The notes under the pieces: generated by a model
Told to the model about the DNA's origin: nothing
The model's database searches: none
What the model saw: the letters and a program-made list of their open reading frames with translations, nothing else
Source: Lucinisca nassula
Taxonomy: Eukaryota; Mollusca; Bivalvia; Lucinida; Lucinidae
DNA: 64,000 nucleotides
Reading direction: 5' to 3'
Assembly (NCBI GenBank): GCA_963580285.1
Contig: OY757019.1
Location: forward strand, 67,665,899-67,729,898
Shown here: positions 23,690 through 34,551 of the stretch, piece by piece
Layout: each line of letters opens with the position of its first letter
Numbering within the stretch: the stretch's first letter is position 1
Program-made: the position numbers and the translations under genes

Positions 23690-26095
23690 ACAAGAGGGCC
23701 ATGATGGCCCTGGATCGCTCACCTGATCCATAGGGTATCAAGTGGGCCCCTGGGAGAGCCATTATTGGCCCAGGCTATAATATGAAATCGGGCCAAAGGG
23801 CTAGGAGGAGATGTTGCTTAAAGGTATTTCTATTTTTAGCTCTGGTGGCCATTTTGTTCAGCGGAGCAGAACTATTTTATCAATTTCGGTAGAGGGTCAT
23901 CCAAGAAACATTTCAGTGAAATTATTTTGAAATCGGGCCAAAGGGCTAGGAGGAGATGTCGTTTAATGGTTTTTCTATTTTAAGCTCTGGCGGCCATTTT
24001 GTTCAGCGAAGCGGAACAATTTTAGCAATTTCTGTAAAGGGTCATCCAAGGAACATTTCAGTGAAATAATTTTGAAATCAGGCAAAGGGCTAGGAGGAGA
24101 TGTCGTTTAAAGGTTTTTCTATTTTTAGCTCTGGCGGCCATTTTTTTCAACAGAGTGGAACCATTTTAGCAATTTTGGTATAGGGTCATCCAAGGAACAT
24201 TTCTGTGAAATTATTTTGAAATCAGACCAAAGGGCTAGGAGGAGATGTTGCTTAAAGGTATTTCTATTTTTAGCTCTGGTGGCCATTTTGTTCAGCGGAG
24301 CAGAACCATTTTATCAATTTCGGTAGAGGGTCATCCAAGAATTTCTGTGAAATTATTTTGAAATCGGGCCAAAGGGCTAGGAGGAGATGTCGTTTAAAGC
24401 TTTTTCTATTTTTAGCTCTGGTGGCCATTTTGTTCAGCAGAGAGGAACCATTTTAGCAATTTCGGTAGAGGGTCATCCAAGGAACATTTCTGTGAAATTA
24501 TGTGAAATCGGGCCAAAGGGCTAGGAGGAGATGTCGTTTAAAGGTTTTTCTATTTTTAGCTCTGGCGGCCATTTTGTTCAGCGGAGTGGAACCATTTTAG
24601 CAATTTCGGTAGAGGGTCATCCAAGGAACATTTCTGTGAAATTATTTTGAAATCGGGCCAAAGGGCTAGGAGGAGATGTCGTTTAAAGGTTTTTCTATTT
24701 TTAGCTCTGGTGGCCATTTTGTTCAGCGGAGTGAAACCATTTTAGCAATTTTGGTAGAGGGTCATCCAAGGAACATTTCTGTGAAATTATTTTGAAATCG
24801 GGCCAAAGGGCTAGGAGGAGATGTCTTTTAAACCTTTTTTCTATTTTTAGCTCTGGCGGCCATTTTGTTCTGCGGAGCGGAACCATTTTAGTAATTTTGG
24901 TAGAGGGTCATCCAAGGAGCATTTCTGTGAAATTATTTTGAAATCGGACCAAAGGGCTAGGAGGAGATGTCGATTAAAGGTTTTTCTATTTTTAGCTCTT
25001 GCGGCCATTTTGTTCAGTGGAACGGAACCATTTTAACAATTTCGGTAGAGGGTCATCCAAGAAACATTTCAGTGAAATTATTTTGAAATCGGGCCAAAGG
25101 GCTAGGAGGAGATGTCGTTTAAAGGTTTTTCTATTTTTAGCTCTGGTGGCCATTTTGTTCAGCGGAGCGGAACCATTTTAGCAATTTTGGTAGAGGGTCA
25201 TCCAAGGAATATTTCTGTGAAATTATTTTGAAATCGGGCCTAAGGGCAAGGAGGAGATGTCGTTTAAAGGTTTTCTATTTTTAGCTCTTGCAGCCATTTT
25301 GTTCAGCGGAGCGGAGCCATTTTAGCAATTTCGGTAGAGGGTCATCCAAAAACATTTCAGTGAAATTATGTTGAAATCGGGCCAAAGGGCTAGGAGGAGA
25401 TGTCGTTTAAAGCTTTTTCTATTTTTAGCTCTTGCGGCCATTTTGTTCAGCGGAACGGAAGCATTTTAACAATTTCGGTAGAGGGTCATCCAAGAAACAT
25501 TTCAGTGAAATTATTTTGAAATCGGGCCAAAGGGCTAGGAGGAGATGTCGTTTAAAGGTTTTTCTATTTTTAGCTCTGGCGGCCATTTTGTTCAGCGGAG
25601 CGGAACCATTTTAGCAATTTCGGTAGAGGGTCATCCAAGGAACATTTCTGTGAAATTATTTTGAAATCGGGCCAAAGGGCTAGGAGGAGATGTCGTTTAA
25701 AGTTTTTCTATTTTTAGCTCTGGCGGCCATTTTGTTCAGCGGAGCGGAACCATTTTAGCAATTTTGGTAGAGGGTCATCAAAGGAAAATTTCTGTGAAAT
25801 TATTTTGAAATCGGGCCAAAGGGCTAGGAGGAGATGTCGTTTAAAGGTTTTTCTATTTTTAGCTCTGGTGGCCATTTTGTTCTGCGGAGCGGAACCATTT
25901 TAGCAAGTTTGGTAGAGGGTCACCCAAGGAACATTTCTATGAAAGTATTTTGAAATCCATTCACTGGTTTAGGAGGAGATGTCATTTAAGTGAATTGTTG
26001 ACGACGCACGACGCACACCGCACGACGCACGACGGACGCCGGACAAAGGAGATCACAATAGCTCACCTTGAGCACTTCGTGCTCAGGTGAGCTAA
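23690..26095 (+). mobile_element. J: A-ended element with a 145-bp monomer
   Basis: The 5' end is that of family A (ACAAGAGGGCCATGATGG, CGCTCACCTGATCCATAG). Sixteen monomers of about 145 bp follow, marked by GGCCAAAGGGCTAGGAGGAG, TTAGCTCTGGCGGCC and GGTAGAGGGTCATCCAAG. The 3' end is AGCTCACC-TTGAGCAC-TTC-GTGCTCA-GGTGAGCTAA at 26095. The inner stem differs from that of A but is still paired. The J monomer resembles the single-copy 3' domain of family A. Insertion is into N, 20-24 bp from element I. Confidence 0.85.
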
Positions 26096-26272
26096 AAACT
26101 GTTGAAGCTGGAGCCTTGAAAGTTGATGAATGTATTGATAGAGAGATCACCTGATTAACTTGTGAATAAATTCTGACAAAACAAGAACAAGAATGATATC
26201 ATGTTCTTCAGTTGTGGTGCTTTGAAAATTTTGGCATTTAGGGGCAAGCATATGATTGGGGGCATAGTGTGT
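26096..26272 (+). repeat. N array, right end
   Basis: After J the N monomer continues (AAACTGTTGAAGCTGGAGCC, TTGATGAATG, TTGGCATTTA) to about 26241. It is followed by GGGGCAAGCATATGATTGGG, which ends GGCATAG and resembles the L-type 3' hairpin at 29470-29506 in sequence and position. Confidence 0.55.
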
Positions 26273-27028
26273 TACAAACACCATTTCTAGTTTGTCTTTC
26301 ATTTCCTGTAGGATCTTTGTTTCCACTGCTCTTCTCCTCTTTTTGTCAATCTGCCTTGTTTGTGGTGTTTTAAATTGAAACTTGACTGCCAATTTCTCCA
26401 ATCTTGCACTAAATATATATGGGTTTGATCATTTATGCTTCTTTTTGAAATGTGTCCCAACTATAACGGCCCTTATTGCAGTATTATAAACAGTTCTTTG
26501 AATGTTAAACAACATATATATATTATGAAAAATAGGACAAGAGTGTTTGAAATTAGTTATTATCTTGGTATCCAAGAGATTTTAACTACTGATAAAGAAA
26601 GGTATTTATTTTTTAAAAACCTGTACACATTTTCTAATAGTACTGCATGAAAACATACTTTTTGTGCTTAGCTTTGGGAATATAAGTATCAGAAGCAGTA
26701 TACTTTGAAGAGTTTTCACAATTTGATCATAAAATAATGTCTGTCTTAAACAAGTCTGGAACAAAAACAAATTATTGAAAAGAAAAAGAAATAACAAAAT
26801 ACAGTTATGGTTGGGACAAAAACCATTATGGTTGGGACATTTCAATGATAACCCCTAGAAACCATCCTTCATCACACACTGTTTATTTGCTAAAATGTGA
26901 AGGGCTACTGATGTCTAAGGAAAATAATAGTAGGAAATATTAAGGTGTTAGTCATTTGAACTCTGAATTAATGAGCTACAAGTACATGCAGGGTAGGAAC
27001 CATTATGGTTGGGACAAAATAACAAAGA
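26273..27028. other. AT-rich spacer with three 18-mer copies
   Basis: Non-repetitive DNA. It holds ACAGTTATGGTTGGGACA at 26801, ACCATTATGGTTGGGACA at 26822 and the same at 26999. A minus-strand stretch at about 26275-26405 is open and rich in Lys, Arg and Glu (IDKKRRRAVETKILQEMKDK) and could be an exon, but its splice signals are poor. No gene is called. Confidence 0.4.
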
Positions 27029-28285
27029 ACTAGAAATGTGTCCAGAGGACACAGATGCCCCCGCCAAGGGCCCCGCCTCACCCCGAAAATCCATGTTGCA
27101 ACAAAATTTTTTAAGTGTGTGACCTTGTCATCAGGAACAAGTTATATTGAAATTGGTGAAGAAATGTAGGCGCTAGAGCGATAACAAAGTTTTTCTAAAA
27201 ATAGCCACAGTGACCTTGACCTTGAGGTCATGACCTTGAAAGTCAAACTCGCTGAGATATAGTCATAAGGAACATTTGTGTGAAATTATATTGAAATCAG
27301 TGAAGAAATGTTGTGCGAGGGGATAATTAGAAATTTTTAAGTCTGTGACCTTGACCTTGAGCTCATGGGCATGGGTGGGGGTATCGCTGAATAAAATGGA
27401 CAGGTATCTAACATCATACCAAATACTCAATCCATTGCACGATTTGGAAAATATCAACTCTTAAAATATCTAATTAAAAATTTATAAGTCTGTGACCTTG
27501 ACCTTGAAGCCATAGGCATGAGTGGGGGTATTGCCAAATAAACATTTGGACCTGTATCTATCATCATAGCATACATAAGCCAAATCCATAATATAGTTTG
27601 AATAATTTGAGCTCTTTAAAATCTTTCACATTAAAATTGTCTGAGTCTGTGACCTTGACCTTGAGACCATAGGCATGGGTGGGGATATTGCTGAATAAAA
27701 CATTGTACCTATATCTATCATCCTATGAACCAAAGCCATCATAAAAGTTCAGGTTCTACCAGGTACAAATACCTTAACTGGAGTCTTTAACATGGAAAAT
27801 TTCTGAGTCCATGACCTTGACCTTGAAGCCATGGGCATGGGTGGGGGTATCGTTGAATAAAACTTTGGACCTATATCTATAATACAATACCAAATATGAA
27901 CCAATTCCATCAAATGGTTTGGAAAATATGAGTTCTAAAATGTTAAAGTCTACCTGTTACAAAAACCTTAACCTTAGTCTTTAACATTGAAAATTTCTAA
28001 GTCTGTGACCTTGATCTTGAGGTCACAGGCATGGGTGGGGGTATTGCTTAATAAAACTTTGGACCTATATCTATCATCATACCAAAGATGAACCAGTTCC
28101 ATCAAATGGTTAGGAAAATATTAGTTCTAAAAGTTCAGGCTCTACCTATTACAAAAACTTTAACCTGAGGTTACAGGATCACGTACGTACGTACACACAC
28201 ACGTACAGACGGACGTACACATGTACGCACGTACGGAAAACCGAAAAACTATATGCCCCCGGCATCATATGATGCGGGGGCATAA
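27029..28285 (+). mobile_element. D1: D-family element
   Basis: The 5' end is ACTAGA, the stem TGTCC-AGA-GGACA, then GATGCCCCCGCC. The 3' end is TATATGCCCCCGGCATCATA, TGATGCGGGGGCATAA. One copy of an upstream module (AAATGTAGGCGCTAGAGCG, AAAGTTTTTCTAAAAATAGC) is followed by five monomers of 150-195 bp (GTGACCTTGACCTTGAGG, ATAGGCATGGGTGGGGGTAT). An ACGT/ACGG-rich microsatellite at about 28180-28240 precedes the hairpin. D2 at 38464-40290 is a close relative with an expanded first module. Confidence 0.8.
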
Positions 28286-28793
28286 AAAGGATACACATGG
28301 CCATGTGACATAAAAAGAACATGCAAAGTGTTAGTATTTTTATTGTAAAACAAGGCTAGCTCTATCTAAAAAGCATTTCTATTCATTCTTACTTACACCA
28401 GTTTATATTATATGCCAAAACTAAGCAAAATTGACATTTTTTGTAAATTTGGCTTCATTTCACCTATTGCAGAAAAATGTTGCATCATACAAAACCGCGT
28501 TAAATACCGAGATGTGGTTTTCAATTTCTGAATTGAAAATGGTTATATTGATAAATAGAAGCTTTAACTATGGGAAAAAATATGTTGGTTAAATAAAAAC
28601 ATATAATGAATAAAAATTCAAAAATGCATGTCACGCTAAAATGGCCATTTTTTAGACATTTTGCTAACTTCAGATCACTGTAACTTTTTAACCAGTTGCT
28701 CTATTGACCTGAAATTTGAAACTCAACCAAAATCTGTTTGATAAATACAAATATAAAGTTAGCTGATGAATTAACAGAATTGTTATTCTTTCA
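28286..28793. other. AT-rich spacer, nothing recognised
   Basis: 508 bp of AT-rich, non-tandem sequence without a supported frame, RNA gene or repeat match in this window. Confidence 0.5.
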
Positions 28794-29424
28794 ACTTGAA
28801 CAATCTTGGTAGAGGTCCACTAGATAAAGCTTCATACCAAATATCTAAGACCTGGGCCTTCTGGTTTCAGACAAGTAGATTTTTAAAGGATTTCCCTATA
28901 TAAGCCTATGTAAAACCAGTTCACCCCAGGGCGGGGACATTTTTGGCCCCAGGGCAATAATAAGACCTGGGCCTTCTGGTTTCAGACAAGAAGATTTTTA
29001 AAGGTTTTCCCTATATAAGCCTATGTAAAACCAGTACGCCCCGGAGCGGGGACATTTTTGGCCCCCGGGCAATAATTTGAATAATCTTGGTAGAGGTCCA
29101 CTACATGAAGCTTCATACCAAATATAAATGACCTGGGCCTTCTTGTTTCAGACAAGAAGATTTTTAAAGTTTTTGTTTCTTATTTTCCCCTTTTGTTGCA
29201 ATGGCAACCTGAGTTCTGCATGGCATGGAATTCTTTGAACAACTTTGAGAGAGAACCACCCAAAGATCATTTCTGCCAAGTTTGGTCAAAATCTGTTCAG
29301 TGGTTCAGGAGATGTCATTTAAAGGAATTGTGGACGGACATCCACACGGATGACGAAGACGACGACGACAGACAAATGACTGATCACAATAGCGCCCCCG
29401 GAGCCTTCGGCTCAGGTGAGCTAA
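28794..29424 (+). mobile_element. A-type element, 5'-truncated, with variant 3' end
   Basis: About two and a half A monomers start abruptly at 28794. They are followed by a variant 3' domain (GTTGCAATGGCAAC, AGTGGTTCAGGAGATGTCAT), a GACGAC microsatellite and the hairpin end CCGGAGCCTTCGGCTCAGG followed by TGAGCTAA at 29424. The 3' end is of the H type (GAGCC-TTC-GGCTC stem), not the A type, so this is another module combination. Confidence 0.65.
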
Positions 29425-29506
29425 AAAGTGGGATGGACAGAAGGATGGATGGACGAACAGGGCAAAACCATGTGCCCCCACACTTTCTTCGAAGTTGGGG
29501 GCATAA
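29425..29506 (+). mobile_element. L: 3' end of an L-family element
   Basis: A GGAC/GGAT microsatellite precedes CATGTGCCCCCACACTTTC, TTCGAAGTTGGGGGCATAA. This is a self-complementary 3' end like those of families D and G but with its own X motif. The preceding A-type element probably inserted into L; the left part of L was not found. Confidence 0.55.
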
Positions 29507-29821
29507 TGAGACTGCACCAGTATGACGGCACGCTTTAGCATGAGGTAACAGAACAGACATACCTGTAAAAAGTTCATAATCTTGTGCATGAGCTAACGGT
29601 GCAGATATACCTGTAAATTACATCATCTTATATAATCTTAATTGGCACTGATCAACTTTGTGCAATCAACCTAGATTTATGACACTACACAGACGCAAAA
29701 CATCCAGTAGATCAAAGGATTTTCGGCACCCATCTGTAGCTTCATCATTACTGGCATGTGATTTTTTCTCATGAGATAAGGGTATCTCACCGCAAAGGTA
29801 TTTTACTACAGTGTACACCAA
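29507..29821. other. Non-repetitive spacer, possible minus-strand exon
   Basis: 315 bp not matching any repeat in the window. On the minus strand 29805-29666 is open for 45 codons and ends in TGA, after a possible acceptor CACTGTAG. It includes residues such as CRKSFDLLDVLRLC. The length is not beyond chance, so no gene is called; it is flagged because an exon on the same strand lies at 53863-53994. Confidence 0.3.
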
Positions 29822-30645
29822 AATGGGCTATAATTTAAACAATCTTGATACAGATCCAACAGATGAAGCTTCAAACCAAATATCAAAGACCTGGGCCTTG
29901 CTGTTTCAGAGAAGACAATTTTCAAAAATTATTTGTATAAAAGTCTATGTAAAACCAAAGGGCCCCGGGGCGGGGGGCATTTGTGGCCTGAGGGCTATAA
30001 TTTGAACAATCTTGGTAGAGGTCCATTAGATGAAGTTCCATACCAAATATCAAAGACCTGGGCCCTGCAGTTTCACAGAAGAAGATTTTTAAAGATTTCC
30101 CTATATAAGTCTATGTAAAACCAAAGGGTCTCGGGACGGGGACATTTTTGGCCCCAGGGCTATAGGTTGCACAATCTTGATAGAGATCAACTAGATGAAA
30201 TTTCACACCAAATATCAAAGACCTAAGCCTTGTGGTTTCACAGAAGAAAATTTTTAAAGATTTTCCCTACATAAGCCTATGTAAAATCAAAGGGTCCCGG
30301 AGCGGGGGCAATTTTTGGTCTCAGTGCAATAATTTGAACAATCTTGGTAGAGGTCCACTAGATGTAGCTTCATACCAAATATCAAAGACCTAGGCCTTGT
30401 GGTTTCAGAGTAGAAGATTTTTTATAAAGATTTTTCCTAAATAAGTCAATGTTAAACAAAAGGGCCCCGGGGCGGTGGGCATTTTTGGCCCCAGGGCTAC
30501 AATTTGAACAATCCTGGTAGAGGTCCAATAGATGAAGCTTCATACCAAATATCAAAGACCTGGGCCTTGCGGTTTTAGAGAAGACAATTTTTAAAGATTT
30601 TCCTTATATAAGTCTATATAAAATCAAAGGGCCCCAGCACTATAA
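29822..30645 (+). mobile_element. A7: left part
   Basis: Five A monomers run from GGGCTATAATTTAAACAATC to CCCCAGCACTATAA. The next A bases are at 37027 (TTTGAACAATCTTGG). Together they rebuild the monomer without a base lost or gained, so 30646-37026 is an insertion. No 5' end with the GGGCC palindrome is present; the start at 29822 is a truncation. Confidence 0.75.
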
Positions 30646-30646
30646 G

Positions 30647-32559
30647 GGGGAGTTCCAGCCTATAGTAAATTTCCATAGGGTTCTGCCCACGCACAGATTT
30701 CCATGATATTGTGCATAATTAATGCCTGGTAAATGATTCTTCATTACTTAGCTATTTCACTCTCATATCTGTTTTCATTATAAATCTGCAATGTTTTGTT
30801 TATTTCCACTTCCGAAAATAGGGGTTCCCTCAAACAAGTGTATATAAACATAACAGCTTCTTATGCTTTGTAGTTATTTTGTTCTCAGACATCTTTGTAG
30901 TCATTTGTGATTATTTTTGTATCACATGTGCTATTGTTCAGTTGAAGTTCCATAGACCATGATCAATTTCAGATGGAGCAGACCCCAGATTTCACAACCA
31001 TAAAATCTTTTGGAGTATGTTTGACTTTTGATTTCACATTGTTGCAGTTCTTGTCACCCCATCATTTTATTATGAAAATTGCCCATGTATATGTAGAACA
31101 TTTTGTCAAACTTTCCTGAAAATCTGAGACTGGTAACATACTGCATTTGAACATTGAATAGTAGTGGTCAAATTTTTAAAAAATTTTCAAACCATTTGTA
31201 GATATGTGATAACATTTTCAATCGAGAAATTGCTCACCAATATATATATACACACATGAATATATGTATGTTTAAACCTTGATTGTGTAGTATTAGCTCA
31301 TTTAATCAGCATTTGTATGAGTTATGGTACCCTGGGGAACACAATTCGTTTTGAGCGCTCATTAACAATTCAATCAGATTTTATTGAACATATATTTCAT
31401 TTCTTAACAGGCATTTTTGCATTTAATTTAATCCTCAAGCCTGCTGAAGTTAATTATGACAAGGATTGTTGAAATGGCAAGTAAAATGGATGGTTGTAGT
31501 GCTTGACTCTCTGAACTGATGCAGTCTACTTAAAAGGTTTGAAAAGTCTGATTGTCATACCTGAATGGCGCAGCTTGCTTGAATGGCCAAGAGTAATAAT
31601 GTTTTATTATGGTTGAGCCAGGTATGTCATAATACCACAGACAATATTGTCTGATCTTTTGGCTCACTGTATACACAGATTACTGCAGACAAAATGGAAA
31701 CACAATTGTGTTGGCTCTTTTGTCATTCTAACAATGCCCCCCCCCCCCCCACCCCTCTCGCAAAATCTGGACTAAAGCACAAACAAATGTCGCCTGCTGT
31801 GTAAATCAGTGTCAGAAAGTTATATTCTTAAATATGATTTATTTATATTCTTAGATATGATCCAGAAAACAACCATTATTTTTTGAGTAACATGAATTAG
31901 TATTATAGAGAAGACCAATCAGTTCAGCCATCGAACTATTTCAGATGAAGAAAAAAATAAACGGTATGTTTTGCTATCAGCATTATGGAAAATATAAAAC
32001 CAACTGCAGGTTTTGGTTCAGAAATATGCTAATAGTACAACTAACAGCTGATTTATGCCATTTGCATAAACAGATGAATACAGAGCTTGTAAACTTAACA
32101 CAGATGACAAATACGGCATACAGATGATTAAAAATGCAAATGGTATTACAACATCTAAATATAATATCAGCTATCAAATGCATTAGCTACAGCAACATGC
32201 CTTCCATCTATTTCATTTAGGGAAGTGTATACCAAATGCCAATTTTACAACTAGTTACAGTGTGACTAACTCTGCATTTGTTTTGAAGACAAAGACATTG
32301 TAGCTTACACTTTTGCAGATGTTATAATGAACATAGAAACAATGCAGAAAATAGTTTTCATGATCTCACAAAACCTTTGGTGGGGGAGCGGAGTGTGAGT
32401 CTCTTTGACCAAGTGATGTAAGAAAAAATTACCAACACATGGACCGATCAATCATTAGAACAAATGGAAAAAATCAGTCTGTCCCTTCACAGTTAGCAAT
32501 TTATTGGCTGCTGTTTTATTTTAAAGAAGAGAATGACAACAGCAAACATAATTAAAGAA
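30647..32559. other. M interior, left, no gene seen
   Basis: 1.9 kb of AT-rich non-tandem sequence with a C12 tract near 31738-31750. Short open frames on both strands show no recognisable domain. Confidence 0.5.
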
Positions 32560-33937
32560 ACAAGAGGGCCATGATGGTCCTGGATCGCTCACCTGATCCA
32601 TAGTGTAACAAGTGGGCCCAAGAGAGGGCCATTATTGGCCACAGGGCTTTAATGTGCAAAATGTTGAGGGAGGTCTTAAAGGTGAAGCTTCATACCAATC
32701 ACCAACAAAGCCTATAATTTGAACAATCTTGGCAAAGGTCCAATAGATGAAGCTACATATCAAATATCAAAGACCTGGGCCTTGCAGTTTCAGAGAAGAA
32801 GATTTTTTTTAAAGATATTCCCTACATAAGCCTTTGCAAAACCAAATGGCCCCGGGGCTATATAAATCTATGTAAAACCAAAGGGCCCCGGGTGGGGGCA
32901 TTTGTGGCCCCAGGGCTATAATTTGAACAATCTTGGTAGAGGTCCATTAGATGAAGCTTCATACGAAATATCAAAATCCTGGGCCTTGCGGTTTTAGAGA
33001 AGAAGATTTTTAAAGATTATCCCTATATAAGCCTATGTAAAACCAAAGGGCCCCAGGGCAGGGGCATTTTTGGCCCCAGCACTATAATTTGAATAATTTT
33101 GGTAGGGGTCCTTTAGAAGAAGCTTCATACCAAATATGAAAGACCTAGGCCTTGTGGTTTCAGGAAAGAAGATTTTTAAAAAATTCCTATATAAGTCAAT
33201 GTAAAACCAAAGGGCCCGGAGCAGGGGCATTTTTGGCCCAAGGGCTATAATTTGAACAATCTTGGTAGAGGTCCTTTTGATGAAGCTTCATTCTAAATAT
33301 CAAAGTCCTGGGCCTTGCGGTTTCAGAAAAGAAGGTTTATAAAGATTTTCATTATATAAGCCTATGTAAAACCAAAGGGCCCTGGGGCGGGGGGCATTTT
33401 TTGCCTAAGCATTATAATTTGAACAATCTTGGTAGGAGACCTCTAGATGAAGCTTCATACCAAATATCAAAGTCCTGGGCCTTGTGGTTTCAGAGAAGAA
33501 GATTTTTAAAGATTTTCCCTACATAAGCCTAAGTAAAACCAAAAGGCCCCGGGGGAGGGGAATTTTTTGCCCCAGCACTATAATTTGAACAATCTTGGTA
33601 GGAGTCCACTAGATGAATCTTCATACCAAATATCAAAGGCCTTGGGCCTTGTTGTTTCAGAGAAGAAGATTCTTTAAGTTTTCGGTGGAAAAAATCTATT
33701 TTTGGCTGGTCTGACCTAGATGTGCAACAGACCGGAACCATTTGAACAACTTTGAAAGGGGACCACCTAAGGATCATTCCTGTGAAGTTTGGTCAAAATC
33801 CGATCAGTGGTTTAGGAGGAGATGTCGTTTGAAGAAATTGTTTACTGATGCACGGACGGACGCACGGACGCACTGACGGACGCCGGACAAAAAGTGATCC
33901 CAAAAGCTCACCTCTTCACTACGTGACAGTGAGCTAA
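32560..33937 (+). mobile_element. A6: A element nested in M
   Basis: The 5' end is ACAAGAGGGCCATGATGG, TCCTGGATCGCTCACCTG. About five to six monomers follow, then the 3' domain from about 33665, then an ACGG microsatellite. The hairpin has the variant inner stem TTCACTACGTGA and ends CTAA at 33937. Element H1 begins on the next base. Confidence 0.8.
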
Positions 33938-34551
33938 ACAAGAGGCTCAATGAGCCTAAACCGCTCACCTGAGGAACTTAAGTTTTAACAATTCAACGAC
34001 TTGACTACTAAATCTGCTTATAGAATCCAGCCCATTGACCCTTACAGGATATAAGTCATCATTATTGCATTGCATTCCAAGTTTGAGACTTCTAGCTTCA
34101 ATAGTTCCTGAGAAATCTTTGACGAAAATTTAACATTGGTCAAAATGGAGAGAAAGAAGAATGAAAGAACAGATGAACAAATAAGCTGAGAAAGCCCAAT
34201 GTCTCTTACACAAAATAAGTCATCATTATTCTATTGAATACCAAATTACATGCTTCTAGTATTTATAGTTCCTGAGAAATCTTTGATTAAAAATTTAACA
34301 TTGGTCTATTATCTCTATATGGAGAGAAAGAAGAATGAAGGAACAAATGAACCAGACTAGCTCCAAAACCTAATGCAGCCTTTCCCCTTGCCCAATGGTG
34401 CTACACATAAAATTTAAACAAGATTGGTCGACTGCCTTCTGAGATATGCTTCATTGAAAGTGTGGACAACAGATGGACAGACGACAGACGACGGACTCCG
34501 GCGCCTTGGTATACTATCAGCTCAATGGAGCCTTTGGCTCAGGTGAGCTAA
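33938..34551 (+). mobile_element. H1: H-family element
   Basis: The 5' end is ACAAGA, the palindrome GGCTCAATGAGCC, then CCGCTCACCTGAGG. The short body has two 145-165 bp units (TTCCTGAGAAATCTTTGA, ATTTAACATTGGTC). The 3' end is AATGGAGCCTTTGGCTCAGG, TGAGCTAA at 34551. A homologous 5' end is at 54108, where a SINE has inserted. Confidence 0.75.

Noticed and set aside
31560..31690. Possible minus-strand exon with acceptor TTTTGTCTGCAG and donor CAG|GTATGA
   Set aside because: With that acceptor every frame meets a stop. An alternative acceptor leaves about 35 codons, but it also lies within M and shows no recognisable domain.
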